Part shown: positions 53,101 through 62,566 of the stretch, one piece after another
Numbering within the stretch: the first letter of the stretch is position 1
Layout: each line of letters starts with the position of its first letter
IMG/VR virus record: IMGVR_UViG_3300035661_000023
Span: 1 to 64,000 of that record
Direction: 5' to 3' (one strand)
Origin: a virus
Length of the DNA stretch: 64,000 bases
Translations under genes and position numbers: made by a program
The notes under the pieces: model-generated
What the model saw: only the letters and a program-made list of their open reading frames with translations
The model's database searches: none
Told to the model about the DNA's origin: nothing

Positions 53101-54649
53101 TGCTGTACACCCAAGTACCGGGTACTAACCCAGCGGTCGATGTGCAGGTTATGACATTTGTATTTACAATTGCATTTGTGTTGCCCAACATTAAGTATTG
53201 GCAAGCAGATTTATTAAAATCTTGAGTGAATACTTTTCCCCCATCGCCCTTCCCGACGGAACGAAATCCATTACGCATCCAGTTCCATTGTGCATAGTCT
53301 GGAGAACCAGAAACATTAACCCATGCTTCATATACACCAGATCCAGAAGCTGTCTCTACCCATATAGTTGGGATATAGTCACCGGTAGTATATGGAGATA
53401 TGACGGTCTGCCCAGCGATTCCGGAGCCAGTGCCAATCTCAATCCAATTGCCGATGGTTTCGAATGTACCAAGTCCGTTTGTGCAGTCGATAGCACTGAG
53501 AACTGCTGTTGTGTTAAGTCTGCCAGTACCAAATCGAATTGGTGTTGTTGTGCTAGAGTTTGTTACAGAGACCTTCCCATTAGTGACGGTCAGTGCTGTA
53601 GTTCCTGCTAAGAAGACTTTCTGATCAGTGTTGACAGTCAAAACAGCACCGTTGTTTACAGTAATGCCATCACCAGATACTAATCTTGGTTTGATCAGTT
53701 TAAATTCTCTGTTATATGCAGCAGATGTGATTGTGGTCACAGACCACTTGACTCCGTCATATGAGAAAGCACCCACCGTACTTGAAATGGTGAGAGCAGT
53801 AAACATCTGCAAACCGTTCGAAGCAGCTTTACCACCAGCAATAATCCAGTTACCAGTAGCAGGAAGTGTAGATGCAAGCCACGTGGCACCGCCATCCAAA
53901 GAATATGCACCTGTTGTTCCAGTTGATGGAACTGCTACCCATGTCCCATTAGAATTGCCAATGTTTGCCCAGCTAATCATAGACCATGCTGCAGCCGATG
54001 GCAGAACTCCAGATCGCAGAGTCCAGTTCTGCCCATCGGTAGATGTACACACATCTTGAGACCCATTGGCGATAAGCACAAACACACCATTGGCAAACTT
54101 CAGATCAATCCAAGCAGCAGTAGAGGGTAGAGTAACTGAGGACCAAGTCGATCCAGCATCGATCTAATATGCAGCTGATGTAGAAGAAGGGGCTACTGTT
54201 ACGAATGTATTGTTGCCAAATGCTAGCAATGACCAAGCTGCAGCAGATGGAAGTGTAGAAGCAGTCCAGCTAATACCTTCCTTGTGTCGCATGTAAGCAG
54301 CAGAAGTTGTGGATGTGTTAACAGAAACAAATGACCCATTACCGTATACACATTTCTTCCATGCAGTACCAGTAGGTAATTGTGTAGCAGCATTAGTAGA
54401 AGCAGCACCAGAAGTTAGAGGAGCAATAACGGCGGCACTAGTTCTGTCTGCGGCTACTAAAACACATAATCCATCATCAGAAAAGTCCCAACCTGTCCAT
54501 GTAGATACAGCAGAGAATATATTACCAGAAGTAGTCCAATTCTGCCCATTGACAGAATAATAAGAAGTTTGCGCGCCGTTTATGGGTGTGTAAAACTGGT
54601 ACCCGACTTCTGAAATATTTTGATCTGTTGTTACAACGTATTGAGTCAT
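47168..54649 (-). CDS. Giant tail fibre / adhesin (2,493 aa) with BNR/sialidase-like repeats
   Basis: Ten pieces separated by nine TAG codons (54164, 52634, 52241, 51752, 51167, 49901, 49553, 48995, 47564) share one frame with no TAA or TGA from 54649 to 47168. The N-terminal ~380 residues and a middle block (about 980-1,170) have short repeats of the type WTASTLPSAAAWSLLAFGNN, YSLDGGATWLASTLPATGNW and YSVDGATWTAGGAL, the S.DGG.TW pattern of BNR/sialidase propeller blades. Much of the rest is beta-rich (TNSTTV..T.STAGL.VG type repeats, IKNVTMTFGGHMNYG-type beta-helix). It probably binds host surface sugars. Confidence 0.8.
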
Positions 54650-55188
54650 TAATTAAAACCCTCTGGCCATCCTGTATTGATATCTATTGATTCTGGATTT
54701 TCAGAATCATCCACCAATGATTTTAAGTACTCTGCATATCCATAAATGCTTTGTTCTTGAATCATCTGGGAATAGTATATCTATTTAATGAGGTCAGAGG
54801 TCATTAAAATCTTAGAACTACTCATTGTTTTCCACATTAAATCTTGTGGGATATTCTCACCAGCAATCAGTAGAGCCAATTGTTGTAATTTAGAATGTGT
54901 GTCGGAGTGAAACCAATTTTCTCCTACTTTACAACCACCATTGGTCATCTTATCATCTCTGATTGCTTGTATATTATTCCAAACATCATCTGCTATCTTT
55001 TTATTAGCAATGTCCATTACACCAAAATCACCATTCACTGCTCTATTGAATAGTTCAACTCCCATTGGGTCTGTATCTGCTGAACTGGCGATATATGGAG
55101 TTTCTACTTCCTGATCTTCAAATACTACATTCATTGAAATAGTATGTCTAGTGCGCCATTTTGGTGAATTAGCAGATATGTAGTTCAT
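54649..55188 (-). CDS. DUF4376-type fibre-assembly protein (179 aa)
   Basis: 179 residues, MNYISANSPKWRTRHTISMN. The C-terminal part has DDVWNNIQAIRDDKMTNGGC, KVGENWFHSDTHSKLQQLAL and MWKTMSSSKILMTSDLIK-TAG-I, matching DUF4376, a family often fused to or beside tail fibre genes and probably involved in fibre assembly. The TAG is 44 codons before the TAA stop. The ATG of the giant fibre overlaps the stop (TAATG), supporting coupling of chaperone and fibre. Confidence 0.75.
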
Positions 55189-55193
55189 AATAA

Positions 55194-55499
55194 TTATTCT
55201 GTCTTATTAAATTTTACTGTGTTCAATAGATTACTAATATTAGAACTAATTTTCTCAATATCTTCATCCATTCTAGCACTCTCAGTTGCAATGATATTGA
55301 TTTCTTTACTTAGATGATCTACTTGTCTTTTAACTAAATGCAATGCAGTATTGAAGTTTTCGTGCTGCATTTTGTCATTGCTACAAGAATCATATAATAT
55401 TTGTTTTATTTTATCAGATGTCTTTTTCTGTCTAATCAAAACAAATACTATAACTACAAGCAATAATAGAATCAGTAGATCTATATAATGCATAATCAC
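55194..55499 (-). CDS. Small TM + coiled-coil protein 1 (101 aa)
   Basis: 101 residues: MIMHYIDLLILLLLVVIVFV, one membrane segment, then a coiled-coil region (KQILYDSCSNDKMQHENFNT, LHLVKRQVDHLSKEINIIAT). The start overlaps the stop of the next gene (ATGA). No TAG codon. With its three neighbours it forms a run of small anchored coiled-coil proteins upstream of the fibre-assembly gene. Confidence 0.6.
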   Translation of the reverse strand: MIMHYIDLLILLLLVVIVFVLIRQKKTSDKIKQILYDSCSNDKMQHENFNTALHLVKRQVDHLSKEINIIATESARMDEDIEKISSNISNLLNTVKFNKTE

Positions 55500-55789
55500 A
55501 CCTTGATATCTTTATATTTGGAGATTTCATTCCGAAGTTTATCTACTTCAGATCCCAATGTTTGAATTTCCATGTTGAGCATGTGGTTCTCTTTGACCAA
55601 CTGAATCAAATCATAATTCAGTTTCTGCATCTCTTGTCTTAGTAAATCTAATTGTTTGCCTAATTCAACATTACGAAAGATCATCAATTTGATACAATCT
55701 GTATTGTGCTTCTTTTCTGTATACAAAAGAAGACACAACGCAACGCAGACTAGACAAATTAGTAGGGAAATGAATTCCAGATATATCAT
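55496..55789 (-). CDS. Small TM + coiled-coil protein 2 (97 aa)
   Basis: 97 residues: MIYLEFISLLICLVCVALCL, one membrane segment, then a basic linker and coiled coil (LGKQLDLLRQEMQKLNYDLI, MEIQTLGSEVDKLRNEISKY). The start overlaps the stop of the upstream coiled-coil gene as ATGA. No TAG codon. Same architecture as neighbours; spanin-like or signalling roles are possible, none shown. Confidence 0.6.
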   Translation of the reverse strand: MIYLEFISLLICLVCVALCLLLYTEKKHNTDCIKLMIFRNVELGKQLDLLRQEMQKLNYDLIQLVKENHMLNMEIQTLGSEVDKLRNEISKYKDIKV

Positions 55790-56115
55790 GGTTGTGGTTT
55801 CTTATTGAGCAAATCCTCTAGCTCCTGAATCCTGGAATTCGAGTCTCGAATTTGGTGCATCAATGACAGATTCTGCTCATGAATCTCTGTCAATTGATCA
55901 CGCGCCTTTTTTAATTCTGTAGACAGTAAAGTGACTTGGCTCATCAGCTATTCAATCTGCTGATGCTGCAATGTACCAACCGAAGTTACTTCTTCAATTT
56001 TAGTTTTCTTAAAATAAAACCAGATGCCGCTAAGAAGTGCAACGAAGCTTATACCGATAGAAACCTATCCGCCGCCATTCTAGTTCCCTATCAATGAAGC
56101 GATTATTGTGTCCAC
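55786..56115 (-). CDS. Small TM + coiled-coil protein 3 (109 aa, GTG start)
   Basis: 109 residues. A GTG at 56113-56115 is chosen because no ATG precedes the membrane segment; the protein reads (V)DTIIASLIGN-TAG-NGGG-TAG-VSIGISFVALLSGIWFYFK, and after a short linker a long coiled coil (KKARDQLTEIHEQNLSLMHQ, SRIQELEDLLNK). Three TAG codons, two of them ahead of the membrane segment. Overlaps the upstream membrane gene by 13 bases and the next by ATGA. Confidence 0.6.
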
Positions 56116-56495
56116 TCTCGATCCTTATTCTTATGTTCACTTACAATAATGGTGTTTATGACGAATGCAACAAAACAAGAAACTCCTATCACCATCATGA
56201 TAGTCATTTCAATCGTTGAAGATGATTTATTTAATGCAAAAAACACCCATATAGAACCGGCTCCCCATAAGGATGCAATTCTTGCATATAATTGATGTGG
56301 ATGGAATGCAATTGCAACCAATTGAATAGACTATACCAATATGCACAATATCCCCCATAGAGGAACATAGTTTTCTAATTGATCTGTGTCAATTTGAAAT
56401 AGAAATACAACACCAATGATCAGCATCGCGATACTAGATGCGACCTCTAGTGCACGTGTGTCTGGTGTAATGAAATTCCTGACAACTGGGCTCAT
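56103..56495 (-). CDS. Membrane protein with several TM segments (130 aa)
   Basis: 130 residues, MSPVVRNFITPDTRALEVAS, one TAG codon. Three to four hydrophobic segments: SIAMLIIGVVFLF, VPLWGILCILV, LWGAGSIWVFFAL, TIMMVIGVSCFVAFVINTII, and a charged end (SEHKNKDREWTQ). The start overlaps the upstream gene stop as ATGA. Function unknown; it belongs to the same co-translated membrane-protein run. Confidence 0.6.
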
Positions 56496-56785
56496 CTGTT
56501 TTTTCTCACGTTGTGCATGTTGAAAATTAGCATCACAAGAATATTAAAGATGGACCAAGCATAATTGGACCACTCTGTACCTTGCAGATCACCAAGAATA
56601 TAGAAAGAATACTACCAACCTGACTGTGCAATAATTAGAACAACACATGCCATACTGGCAAGATAGATTTTTACTTTATCCATCTTACGTCTGGAATTCT
56701 TGTAAGTAAATCCCATGCCAAACAAGGCTGTAATCGCCATTACTATTGGCACAAGATCTACAAAAAACATTATCCCGATTTGCAT
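56492..56785 (-). CDS. Membrane protein (97 aa)
   Basis: 97 residues, MQIGIMFFVDLVPIVMAITA, one TAG codon (near residue 52, GW-TAG-YSF). Three hydrophobic segments are visible: LVPIVMAITALFGMGFTY, VKIYLASMACVVLIIAQSGW, WSIFNILVMLIFNM. First gene of the membrane-protein run; the stop overlaps the next start as ATGA. No recognised family; a holin-type role is conceivable but not supported by anything specific. Confidence 0.55.
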
Positions 56786-56802
56786 TTAGTGCTCCATCTA
56801 TA

Positions 56803-57138
56803 TTATTCCACCAGGATTTGACCAAACTGAAATCTGATTTTGGTTACCCCAGGTGAGCCAGTCACACTGTACACATAACGAGGTCTAGTTAATGTTGTAG
56901 TATCTTCTACAATTATTTGATATATGCCTTGCAAAGGTGATGTTTTGACTATGCTTGCTGCATAAGTTGTACAACCATTCTCATATTCCAAGATCTGACA
57001 TGTGATGTCAATTTCCTAAATGTCAATTGCAACACCGGTGGAATCTATTGCTTGGCAAGTGAATGCATTATCCTACCCTTGATAGACATACAAGTCTCTT
57101 TTTGAGACTATAATATCCGATTGACTGTTGATGGACAT
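56803..57138 (-). CDS. Small beta-rich virion-type protein (111 aa)
   Basis: 111 residues, MSINSQSDIIVSKRDLYVYQ with two TAG codons (after YQG and IDI). Later parts read CTTYAASIVKTSPLQGIYQI and RPRYVYSVTGSPGVTKIRFQ, a beta-rich pattern seen in small phage structural proteins. The ATG at 57136-57138 follows the previous stop by 1 base. Its role is unknown; an Ig-like or beta-sandwich fold is possible. Confidence 0.5.
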
Positions 57139-57139
57139 T

Positions 57140-57928
57140 TCAATCTCCCATCAACTTTCTGACTCTGAGTTTTCTAGCCGTATCATCTGTATTCAGAGAG
57201 TATCCGGGCATAGTATAACGTTCTTGATCACGTGCCGGATCGGATGTATATTTCTGCACGGAATCTTTTAATGTGTTCTGAGTCTTTAACCCAAGTTTAG
57301 AGAGCATACCGATCATGTCGGCATAAATCTTCTTCTGATCTAATGTCATAGCCTTGGCACCAGCTTTCTTGATCAGTTCATCTACTTGTTTCTGTGGTTC
57401 AGTAGCAGATAATTTGATGCTCAGAGCACCAGAGATAATAGAAATTGCCTGGAGTTGGTCCTACTTTGTCGCTTCGAACAACTTCTCTGAGTCAATGCCT
57501 ATCTTTTCAGCAGATTCAAAGATTTTGGAGAAATTCTTATTCTTGAAATGATCAAACATCTTGATCATACCAACTGGATCTTTAACCGCAGATTCTGAAA
57601 CTACAGATTCAAATCCCATTGGGATTGAGTGGCCTTTATATGTGCCAGCTTGAAAATGTAATGATTGTTTAGATGGAATCAGATCAATAGGAAAAACTCT
57701 TTTCGTTTGTCCCTATTCATTCACAACGACTACATAATTGCTACGTTTGTCCAGAATCTCATGCAACTGATCTTCAATCAGTACTGATCTGCCGATGGTG
57801 AACACATTCTAAGAGAAGAACTTTTCTCTTTCTGGTGTGGGTTTGATCTATTCCTCAACCAGTTTGGCACGTGAACGTTCCTCTGTGTTGCGAAGTTTAT
57901 TCCCAAAATCTTTGAAATTGATGGCCAT
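57140..57928 (-). CDS. Conserved T4-type structural protein (262 aa)
   Basis: 262 residues, MAINFKDFGNKLRNTEERSR, four TAG codons. Proteins starting 'MAINFKDFG.K' are found in T4-like phages and are usually annotated as virion structural proteins. Middle and C-terminus are helical (MIKMFDHFKNKNFSKIFESA, KIYADMIGMLSKLGLK). It follows the cytidylyltransferase-like gene by 87 bases that hold an ATTAAATA late-promoter-like element. No enzyme motif is seen. Confidence 0.55.
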
Positions 57929-58015
57929 CTTTATAGAACTCAATGTTAGTGATAAGTGTATTTAATCCTTATCAATCTTCGTGGGCACAGTTTGGAACAG
58001 ATTTGTTACCCCTCG

Positions 58016-58645
58016 TCATGTGTCTCCCTCCCAGCAGGTACCTCTTGCTTCGAACAGTCTATTCAGAAAAGTTTTAAACTTGACTCCCTCTGATATGCCC
58101 ATCCCCGCGCGTAGCTCTTTCATAAGGAGAACGGCCTCTGAATCTTTAAAAGTAGGCGGGAGACCTTTTTTAAAATCCACTATATCATTCCTAAAAGCAG
58201 CATCACGCATTTTGGTAGCCGACATACCTGTTGCTCCATCAGCATCTGGATCTCTATCTCCAGCAGATACAATTTCAATCTAGCTAAAAGAATAATCTTT
58301 CCCATTATATTTGTTCAATAGTTCTTTAAATTCCGGAATCCGGTCTGAGCCTGCTACTACAACTAATTTGTCATACTTCCCAGACAGAGACTTAGCTAGT
58401 TCTACAATGGTTCTAATTTTGTCATTAGCAGCTACAATATTCACACCGGGAAACATCTTCTTCGCCCAGAATACTTTTCTGTTCACGGGCAATGGATTCT
58501 TCTTCTTGTCCTGAGTCTTTGAAAGCATTATCATCTGATCTGCACCTCTGTGGAGGGATTCCTCTACCACTTTCTTAACAAGTAGTAAGTGGCCAATTGT
58601 CTAAGGATTCATCCTAGCGAACTATAGAACTATCGTGTTTTTCAT
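58016..58645 (-). CDS. Nucleotidyltransferase of the HIGH superfamily (cytidylyl/adenylyltransferase-like, 209 aa)
   Basis: 209 residues, MKNTIVL-TAG-FARMNP-TAG-TIGHLLLVKK. The N-terminal 'FARMNP.TIGH' is the nucleotide-binding T/HxGH motif, and SATKMRDA (about residue 145) matches the ISSTxxR motif of NadR/TagD-type enzymes. SGKYDKLVVVAGSDRIPEFK fits the Rossmann-like core. The family joins NMP to phosphorylated substrates; the actual substrate cannot be deduced. Three TAG codons, two of them inside the N-terminal motif, so the standard code would hide the enzyme. It ends 87 bases before the next gene starts. Confidence 0.75.
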
Positions 58646-58647
58646 AG

Positions 58648-59343
58648 TTATCGGTTCTTGTTGGAATTATGAGCATCTGCCAAATGTTGCAGAGCATCTT
58701 TCTTGCTACTGAACCCAGTTTCTGAATACTGAGAACCAGCTGGAGTTTTATTGAACACATTCCCATGTCTGTTATGTTCACCACCATGGATGGTTGCTTG
58801 CCACAGTCTCACATTTTTGCGTGATGTGACGATGCGACTACCAGCAGGTTTCTTATCTTTATATCCAGAGTATGAAGCAACGTGACCAATATGCTTCCCT
58901 TCATGGAATACATCATGATGCTCTTTTGGTTGACCGCTTGCGTGTACACCAACTGACTTTTCCTTGTTCTTCACTACATCGAACTTTACATCTCGAGATG
59001 CACTGGTAGCTGGAGAATCAGAAACAAAGGCTGCTTCTTCTAACTCAGAAGATTCATTCCTTCTGTATGGATTTGGATTCAATTTCTCAAAATCCTTAGA
59101 AACACTAGCATGAGGATATGCTACCTCGGTTCCGTCTTTATGCTGTAGAGTAGTAAGTGTTCTGCCGATCTTTGTTACTTTTCCAGAAAGAGTTTTGAAT
59201 TTCATTGTCGGATGTTTAACCCAAACTGAATCACCAACTTTATGCTCTAGACCTTTGGCACCAGAATCTTTTTCTGCATTATAGGTATTACCGCGTTGTA
59301 CCGCCTCATTCAGTCGAATACAATAATCTTTAAAGCTAATCAT
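58648..59343 (-). CDS. Protein with capsid-targeting-like N-terminus and SH3-like/KOW segment (231 aa)
   Basis: 231 residues, MISFKDYCIRLNEAVQRGNT. The first 14 residues resemble the T4 internal-protein tag (hydrophobic/aromatic helix ending in LNE followed by Ala), the context cut by the gp21 protease. Then comes GLEHKVGDSVWVKHPTMKFK and SGKVTKIGRTLTTLQHKDGT, a small beta-barrel of the KOW/SH3 type, and a His/Gly/Lys-rich part (VVKNKEKSVGVHASGQPKEH, HDVFHEGKHIGHVASYSGYK). I infer a protein packaged in the head. No TAG codon. Confidence 0.5.
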   Translation of the reverse strand: MISFKDYCIRLNEAVQRGNTYNAEKDSGAKGLEHKVGDSVWVKHPTMKFKTLSGKVTKIGRTLTTLQHKDGTEVAYPHASVSKDFEKLNPNPYRRNESSELEEAAFVSDSPATSASRDVKFDVVKNKEKSVGVHASGQPKEHHDVFHEGKHIGHVASYSGYKDKKPAGSRIVTSRKNVRLWQATIHGGEHNRHGNVFNKTPAGSQYSETGFSSKKDALQHLADAHNSNKNR

Positions 59344-59506
59344 TTTCCATCCTTGAAGTATTTTCAGTTCGCCAATTTAATATCTATTTAATATTTCTTC
59401 CCACATAATCAATTTTAAATTTTTCTTACATCCTATTTTCTCACTTGACTACTATAATCAAACTACTGATGTAAATGGTTTTGACAAATTTTACAATCGA
59501 ATTCAC

Positions 59507-60757
59507 TTATGATCTTGCTGTCTAATCCCAACCTTTAATTATCTTAGGATCCCAATTATTTTTGCTGAATGCAAATCTGTCTACCAACTTAACAGCATCA
59601 CCATCACTATTAATTGCTACAAAACCTTCGGGAGATGTTACTTTGTACCCATTTTCTGTGCGGAGTAGATGCTTGATATTCTAAGCACGATTGAGTACAC
59701 CAACAATAACACCTTTTACTTCATCTATAGAATATGAGAGATCGAAAATTTTCCCAAGTTCGGCAGTATTTATCGACGTCAGGAACTCTAGCACTCTCTG
59801 TCTTTTGGCAGTTGCAGAATCCTTTCCCTTAGCAGACTTCTTCTATTCGATATCCTTGGCATACCTGTCATGTACAAATTGTAAGAACCCGGCAGCAATC
59901 TTGATACCAGGTTCCACCTTGGTACCAGTCTTTACTCTATTATTGATATACATCAACATCAAATCAAGTGCTTCCTGGTCTGAATGAATATGATCGATGA
60001 TTCGACCGTTAATCTAGTTAAAGAGTTTACCAATATCAGACAACTTCTTCTGCACTAGTGCATCTTCCTCCGGTGTGAAGTTTGCACGGCCGGTCTGATT
60101 CTCATACGTAGCATCAATAGCCCATACAGAACTGACCTTCTTTAGATCAACAGTAAGACGCTCACCGAATGATGCATTCAGAGAAGCAAAATCAGATCCA
60201 GTATACTTGGTGTGAAAAGCAATACCAAGTTTGGATTTCTTGATAGTAGCACCGAGTTCAGAATCAACAGGAATCGCATACACAATTGTGTTTGGTTGGA
60301 AAGTGTAGCACTTCTCACCATCAATTTCATGTGTCCCAAGATCACCAGGTGTGTACAATAGATCACCCTGGATGATACCTTTGATACCCAACTTCTTCAG
60401 TTCCGGCAGAGCAATAGAGAACTTAGTATGCAGTTCTCCGGACAGATCTGCGTCGATATCAGCTTGGGTTTTGTAAACTTTTGGGCTTTTATTAAAAATA
60501 CCCTTCTTGGCTATGAAGAACTTACCATCTGATGGATCAATACCACAGATGATTGCGGGAGCTCCGTCCCACTTCACACTTACATTAGAAGAAGTCTTGG
60601 CACCATTATTCCTGAGCATGTCTCTAACATCACGCAGGAAGTTGATGGCTTTTCTTGTCCCAGTAACTCCCTCCATGAATACCAAGTCCTGGAGATGTGT
60701 CATATGAGAATTTACTTTTGCTTCTTGAATGAGCTTATATTCTTTAAAACTTATCAT
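59507..60757 (-). CDS. KxDG nucleotidyltransferase-like protein, DUF6267-like (416 aa)
   Basis: 416 residues from MISFKEYKLIQEAKVNSHMT; this ATG overlaps the previous stop (ATGA). The start is the capsid-targeting-like tag (LIQE then Ala). The core carries VKWDGAPAIICGIDPSDGKF (residues about 63-82), i.e. the K-x-D-G nucleotidyltransferase motif of RNA/DNA ligases, with FIAKKGIFNKSPKVYKT, GIKGIIQGDLLYT and TFQPNTIVYAIPV as following motifs. Four TAG codons are read through, the last just before the TAA stop. The function may be ligation or nucleotidylation, possibly inside the virion or soon after injection. Confidence 0.6.
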
Positions 60758-61416
60758 TTGTTCCACTCCGCCCACATACCTGTTGCTGGGGCATAATATG
60801 CACCGCGATTTTGGTACAGTTTGAACTATCTTTTTACATCGAATTTCAGTTCCAATTTATCAGGCGCAACTGGCATCTCATAGAAATCATTACCCTTTTT
60901 TGAAGCTAATGGGACTCCTCCAGCATTCATGATCTGTTGTGCTATCTTTTCATCATATGAATCCTTAAGGATTCGAACAAAACCGTGTATTTTAACACCT
61001 GGGATCTTGTACAGCTATTGCCAATTACGTCTGCCACCTGCTGTCTATAAATTGTCTGCTGCTATATTGAATCCAAGAATACTCATAGCAATCCCGTAGA
61101 GACTCTTTGCCATACCTCTGCCTCTTAATTCGGGATTGACATGGATTAGAGATGCTACTCTAACAGGCACGGGGTAGTCGGTTGGATACCGATTTGTCAA
61201 TTCTAAGAATCCAGCCTCTACTAACTCTTCTTTTTTAGTGTCAGCATAGATCACAATGACGAGTGTATCACCTCGTTTTTCAGACAACCAAAATAGATCA
61301 GAGCCACCAGGAAGTGGCTTTAGCTTTTTGTCTGTCTTTGCAATCGAGCTCGCCGGTTGTAGTGTGAAAGGATAGACCTTATTGATTTCGTTAAGATATT
61401 CTTTAAACGACAACAT
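60754..61416 (-). CDS. GNAT-like acetyltransferase with targeting-like N-terminus (220 aa)
   Basis: 220 residues, MLSFKEYLNEINKVYPFTLQ, beginning with the same MxSFKEY tag. The middle has ASLIHVNPELRGRGMAKSLY, the GNAT acetyl-CoA-binding R/Q-x-x-G-x-G/A motif. After three TAG codons the C-terminal half reads KIHGFVRILKDSYDEKIAQQ and YYAPATGMWAEWNK. The ATG follows the stop of the ATPase-C gene by 1 base; its own stop overlaps the next start (ATGA). The acetyl acceptor is unknown. Confidence 0.6.
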
Positions 61417-61417
61417 G

Positions 61418-62473
61418 TCAACAGAATCGGAGAGTAAATTTCTGCCATTCTTCCTATGAACCACCCATTTTTTCTACACCAGCTCTTGTATTAAGAGCTC
61501 GAACAAAAGAACGAATGTTAGCTGTCTTTTCTGGGATTTTTCTCTTTTTCAGAATTTCGATGATTTCTTTTCGTTCTGCTTCATCCAACTTATAGTCAAC
61601 ATCAAGAGGAATCTTCATACAGATCTTGCCAAGGAAGTCATAGATTTCTTCATTTGTAGGATCGATGTTGATAATATATCCACGAGTACGCAGAGCACCA
61701 TCTGGGTCCAATTTGTTTAGTTGCAGATTGGAAATACCAATGATCTTGCCGGTAAACTCAAATGAACGGGGTAGTTCATCCTGCTCCCCTTCTGAATCCC
61801 AATCATAATCAGCAGCATCAACATAATTCTTGCCACCTTTTTGCCAAGAAATTTTTCTAACTTTTTTAGTATCGGCTGCGGCTTTGAACAAATTCCTAGA
61901 ATCAACATCTAAGAAAGCGCCATCACTGTCGTCAAAAAGTATAATTTCTTTGCGATGCTGAAATAGAATTCTATAGATACCAGCAGTGGACGCAGTGCCT
62001 GTTATTTTTACATACCCATCACCATCTGTTTTACCTGCAGCCTTCAGCTCATCTTCAACGTTTTGCGTTTTACCGGTATTATGGTGATTGATACCATCTG
62101 CGGTTAGATATGTATGCTTCTCCGAATCTACTTCCATGTCGTAGAATTCGGATTCTCCATAAGTAGAAATATCTGCTACTTTTACCGTACCATTAATAGT
62201 TTCAATCTCATCTCCCACAGAAAGATCACGAGCGAATATTTTACCATCTGGAGACATAAAAATATGTTCAGACGAGCATTCTACTGTAGCACCGGAATCA
62301 AATACCACAGATGTCGATCTTCCAGTTTTTACAACAAAACTTTTCACAGGTTTAAAACCATCTTTTGTTTCGATTTTGATCTTAAGATCAGAGATATTAT
62401 AAAAAGTTCCGATGTCTAGCTTACCGAACTTCTCTTCTACCATCTATTTAATTGCCGACAGAGTTGTTTTCAT
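61418..62473 (-). CDS. Split-intein C-half + C-extein of AAA-like ATPase (351 aa)
   Basis: 351 residues from MKTTLSAIK-TAG-MVEEKFG. Residues 1-132 are the C-terminal intein fragment: a Hint fold with GATVECSSEHIFMSPDG (block B, with its His), DLSVGDEIE, DMEVDSEKHTYL (block F) and GINHHN (block G) at the end. Thr133 is the +1 residue. The extein (133-351) opens TGKTQNVEDELKAAG, carries EIILFDDSD (Walker B, about residue 174), KVRKISWQKGGKNYV and LDPDGALRTRGYIINIDPTN. Its Walker A is completed only by joining to the gene at 62567-63535. The start was chosen because it is coupled to an upstream TGA. Confidence 0.85.
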
Positions 62474-62566
62474 TTAGTTCTTTCAAATAAGAGATTGAGA
62501 TTATCTTGATTATTTATCAATTCATTCATTTCATCTAAAATAGAGTTGAAATTGGAAATTATAAGT
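62470..62566 (-). other. Spacer between the intein halves that is open in the +1 frame
   Basis: After the TAA of the N-half gene, the next frame (+1) is open for about 34 codons, reading VKLIISNFNSILDEMNELIN and NQDNLNLLFERTK, and ends in a TGA that overlaps the ATG of the C-half. It could be the rest of a longer N-intein (45 residues if a base was gained in GGT) or simply a coupling peptide. Confidence 0.5.

Noticed and set aside
45635-54649. Diversity-generating retroelement acting on the giant fibre.
   Set aside because: No reverse transcriptase and no template/variable repeat pair is seen in the window.
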